Positions 23,047 through 23,075 of a stretch of DNA of 23,075 nt are shown here, piece by piece (positions within the stretch are counted from its first letter, which is position 1; each line of letters starts with the position of its first letter). Below the pieces are notes generated by a model. It was not told the DNA's origin, did not search any database, and worked only from the letters and a program-made list of their open reading frames with translations. The DNA lies in the NCBI GenBank assembly GCA_903813345.2, contig CAIIXF020000322.1, positions 1 to 23,075 of the forward strand, in the 5' to 3' direction. This stretch comes from Owenia fusiformis (taxonomy: Eukaryota > Annelida > Polychaeta > Sabellida > Oweniidae). The position numbers and the translations under genes were made by a program.

Positions 23047-23075
23047 AAAATTGAAATTAATGGTATAAATGATGT
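23047..23075 (+). repeat. Partial terminal copy
   Basis: The last 29 bases match monomer 1-30 with one A missing (GTATAAATGATG instead of GTATAAAATGATG). The array is cut by the window edge and does not end in unique sequence. The lost homopolymer base resembles the errors seen at the left edge. Confidence 0.9.

Larger units (their letters stand above)
1..23075 (+). repeat. Tandem satellite DNA array, 153 bp monomer, about 150 copies
   Basis: The same unit repeats head to tail from the first to the last base, always in the same orientation and with no spacer or unique insert. Measuring from one TTCCG to the next gives 153 bp in most copies and 152 bp where a T tract is one shorter. Rare copies are 150, 154 or 158 bp. 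The monomer has 61 G or C bases in 153 (about 40%). Every reading frame is closed by stops in each unit. No mobile-element ends, target duplications or unique flanks are visible. Arrays of this kind usually form centromeric or heterochromatic blocks in eukaryotes and spread by unequal exchange or rolling-circle amplification. I infer that class from architecture alone and do not recognise the family. Uniform copies may be partly a consensus product of assembly. Confidence 0.98.

Noticed and set aside
1-23075. CRISPR array
   Set aside because: Repeats with regular spacing suggest it at first sight, but the whole 153 bp period is conserved. There are no variable spacers, no short 25-40 bp direct repeat and no cas genes.
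1-23075. Hammerhead or other self-cleaving ribozyme on the minus strand
   Set aside because: I looked for CUGANGA with a following GAAA on the reverse complement. No CTGATGA-like word is present, so only the + strand resemblance is reported.
1-23075. Telomeric repeat, rDNA spacer or transposon tandem
   Set aside because: There is no short telomere-type unit, no rRNA sequence, no terminal inverted repeats and no coding remnant of a transposase or reverse transcriptase.

Overview
The whole window is one head-to-tail satellite DNA array. A 153 bp monomer is repeated about 150 times on the + strand with no other sequence between copies. The window opens at monomer position 9 and closes at monomer position 30. 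I see no protein gene, tRNA, rRNA, transposase, CRISPR array or unique flanking sequence. Monomer coordinates here start at the A after TTCCG, so the reference copy 22741-22893 is monomer 1-153.

Organism: an uninterrupted 23 kb array of a roughly nucleosome-length monomer is typical of eukaryotic centromeric or heterochromatic satellites, for example in plants, insects or nematodes. I do not recognise the family and cannot name a taxon. The monomer is about 40% GC and bipartite. Positions 51-130 are about 55% GC and hairpin-rich, while the rest is about 23% GC. Eight CpGs per monomer, against about six expected, show no CpG depletion.

Layout: (1) 1-1025 is the degenerate left edge, with single-base losses in homopolymers and one fused copy pair (301-570) missing two blocks of 15 and 14 nt. 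(2) 1026-3773 is regular, with mixed 4-T and 5-T tracts and one G139 copy. (3) 3774-8061 is a mosaic in which 22 of 28 copies carry G instead of T at monomer position 139. (4) 8062-23046 is almost perfectly uniform, apart from occasional 4-T tracts and two G139 copies. (5) 23047-23075 is a partial copy.

Inside the monomer there is an older structure. The GC-rich half is about four degenerate 16 bp sub-repeats around GAYGA. They create nested and competing inverted repeats, plus an incomplete resemblance to a type III hammerhead ribozyme core (GUC, a 9 bp candidate stem I, GAUGAG...CGAAA) with key defects. Each unit also has a TATAAAA string and a T4-5 tract, which could in principle bound a short transcript of about 100 nt. 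These are hypotheses; the firm result is the satellite array and its variant structure. The noisy edges suggest that the window may be a whole contig made only of satellite, so copy number and uniformity partly reflect the assembly.
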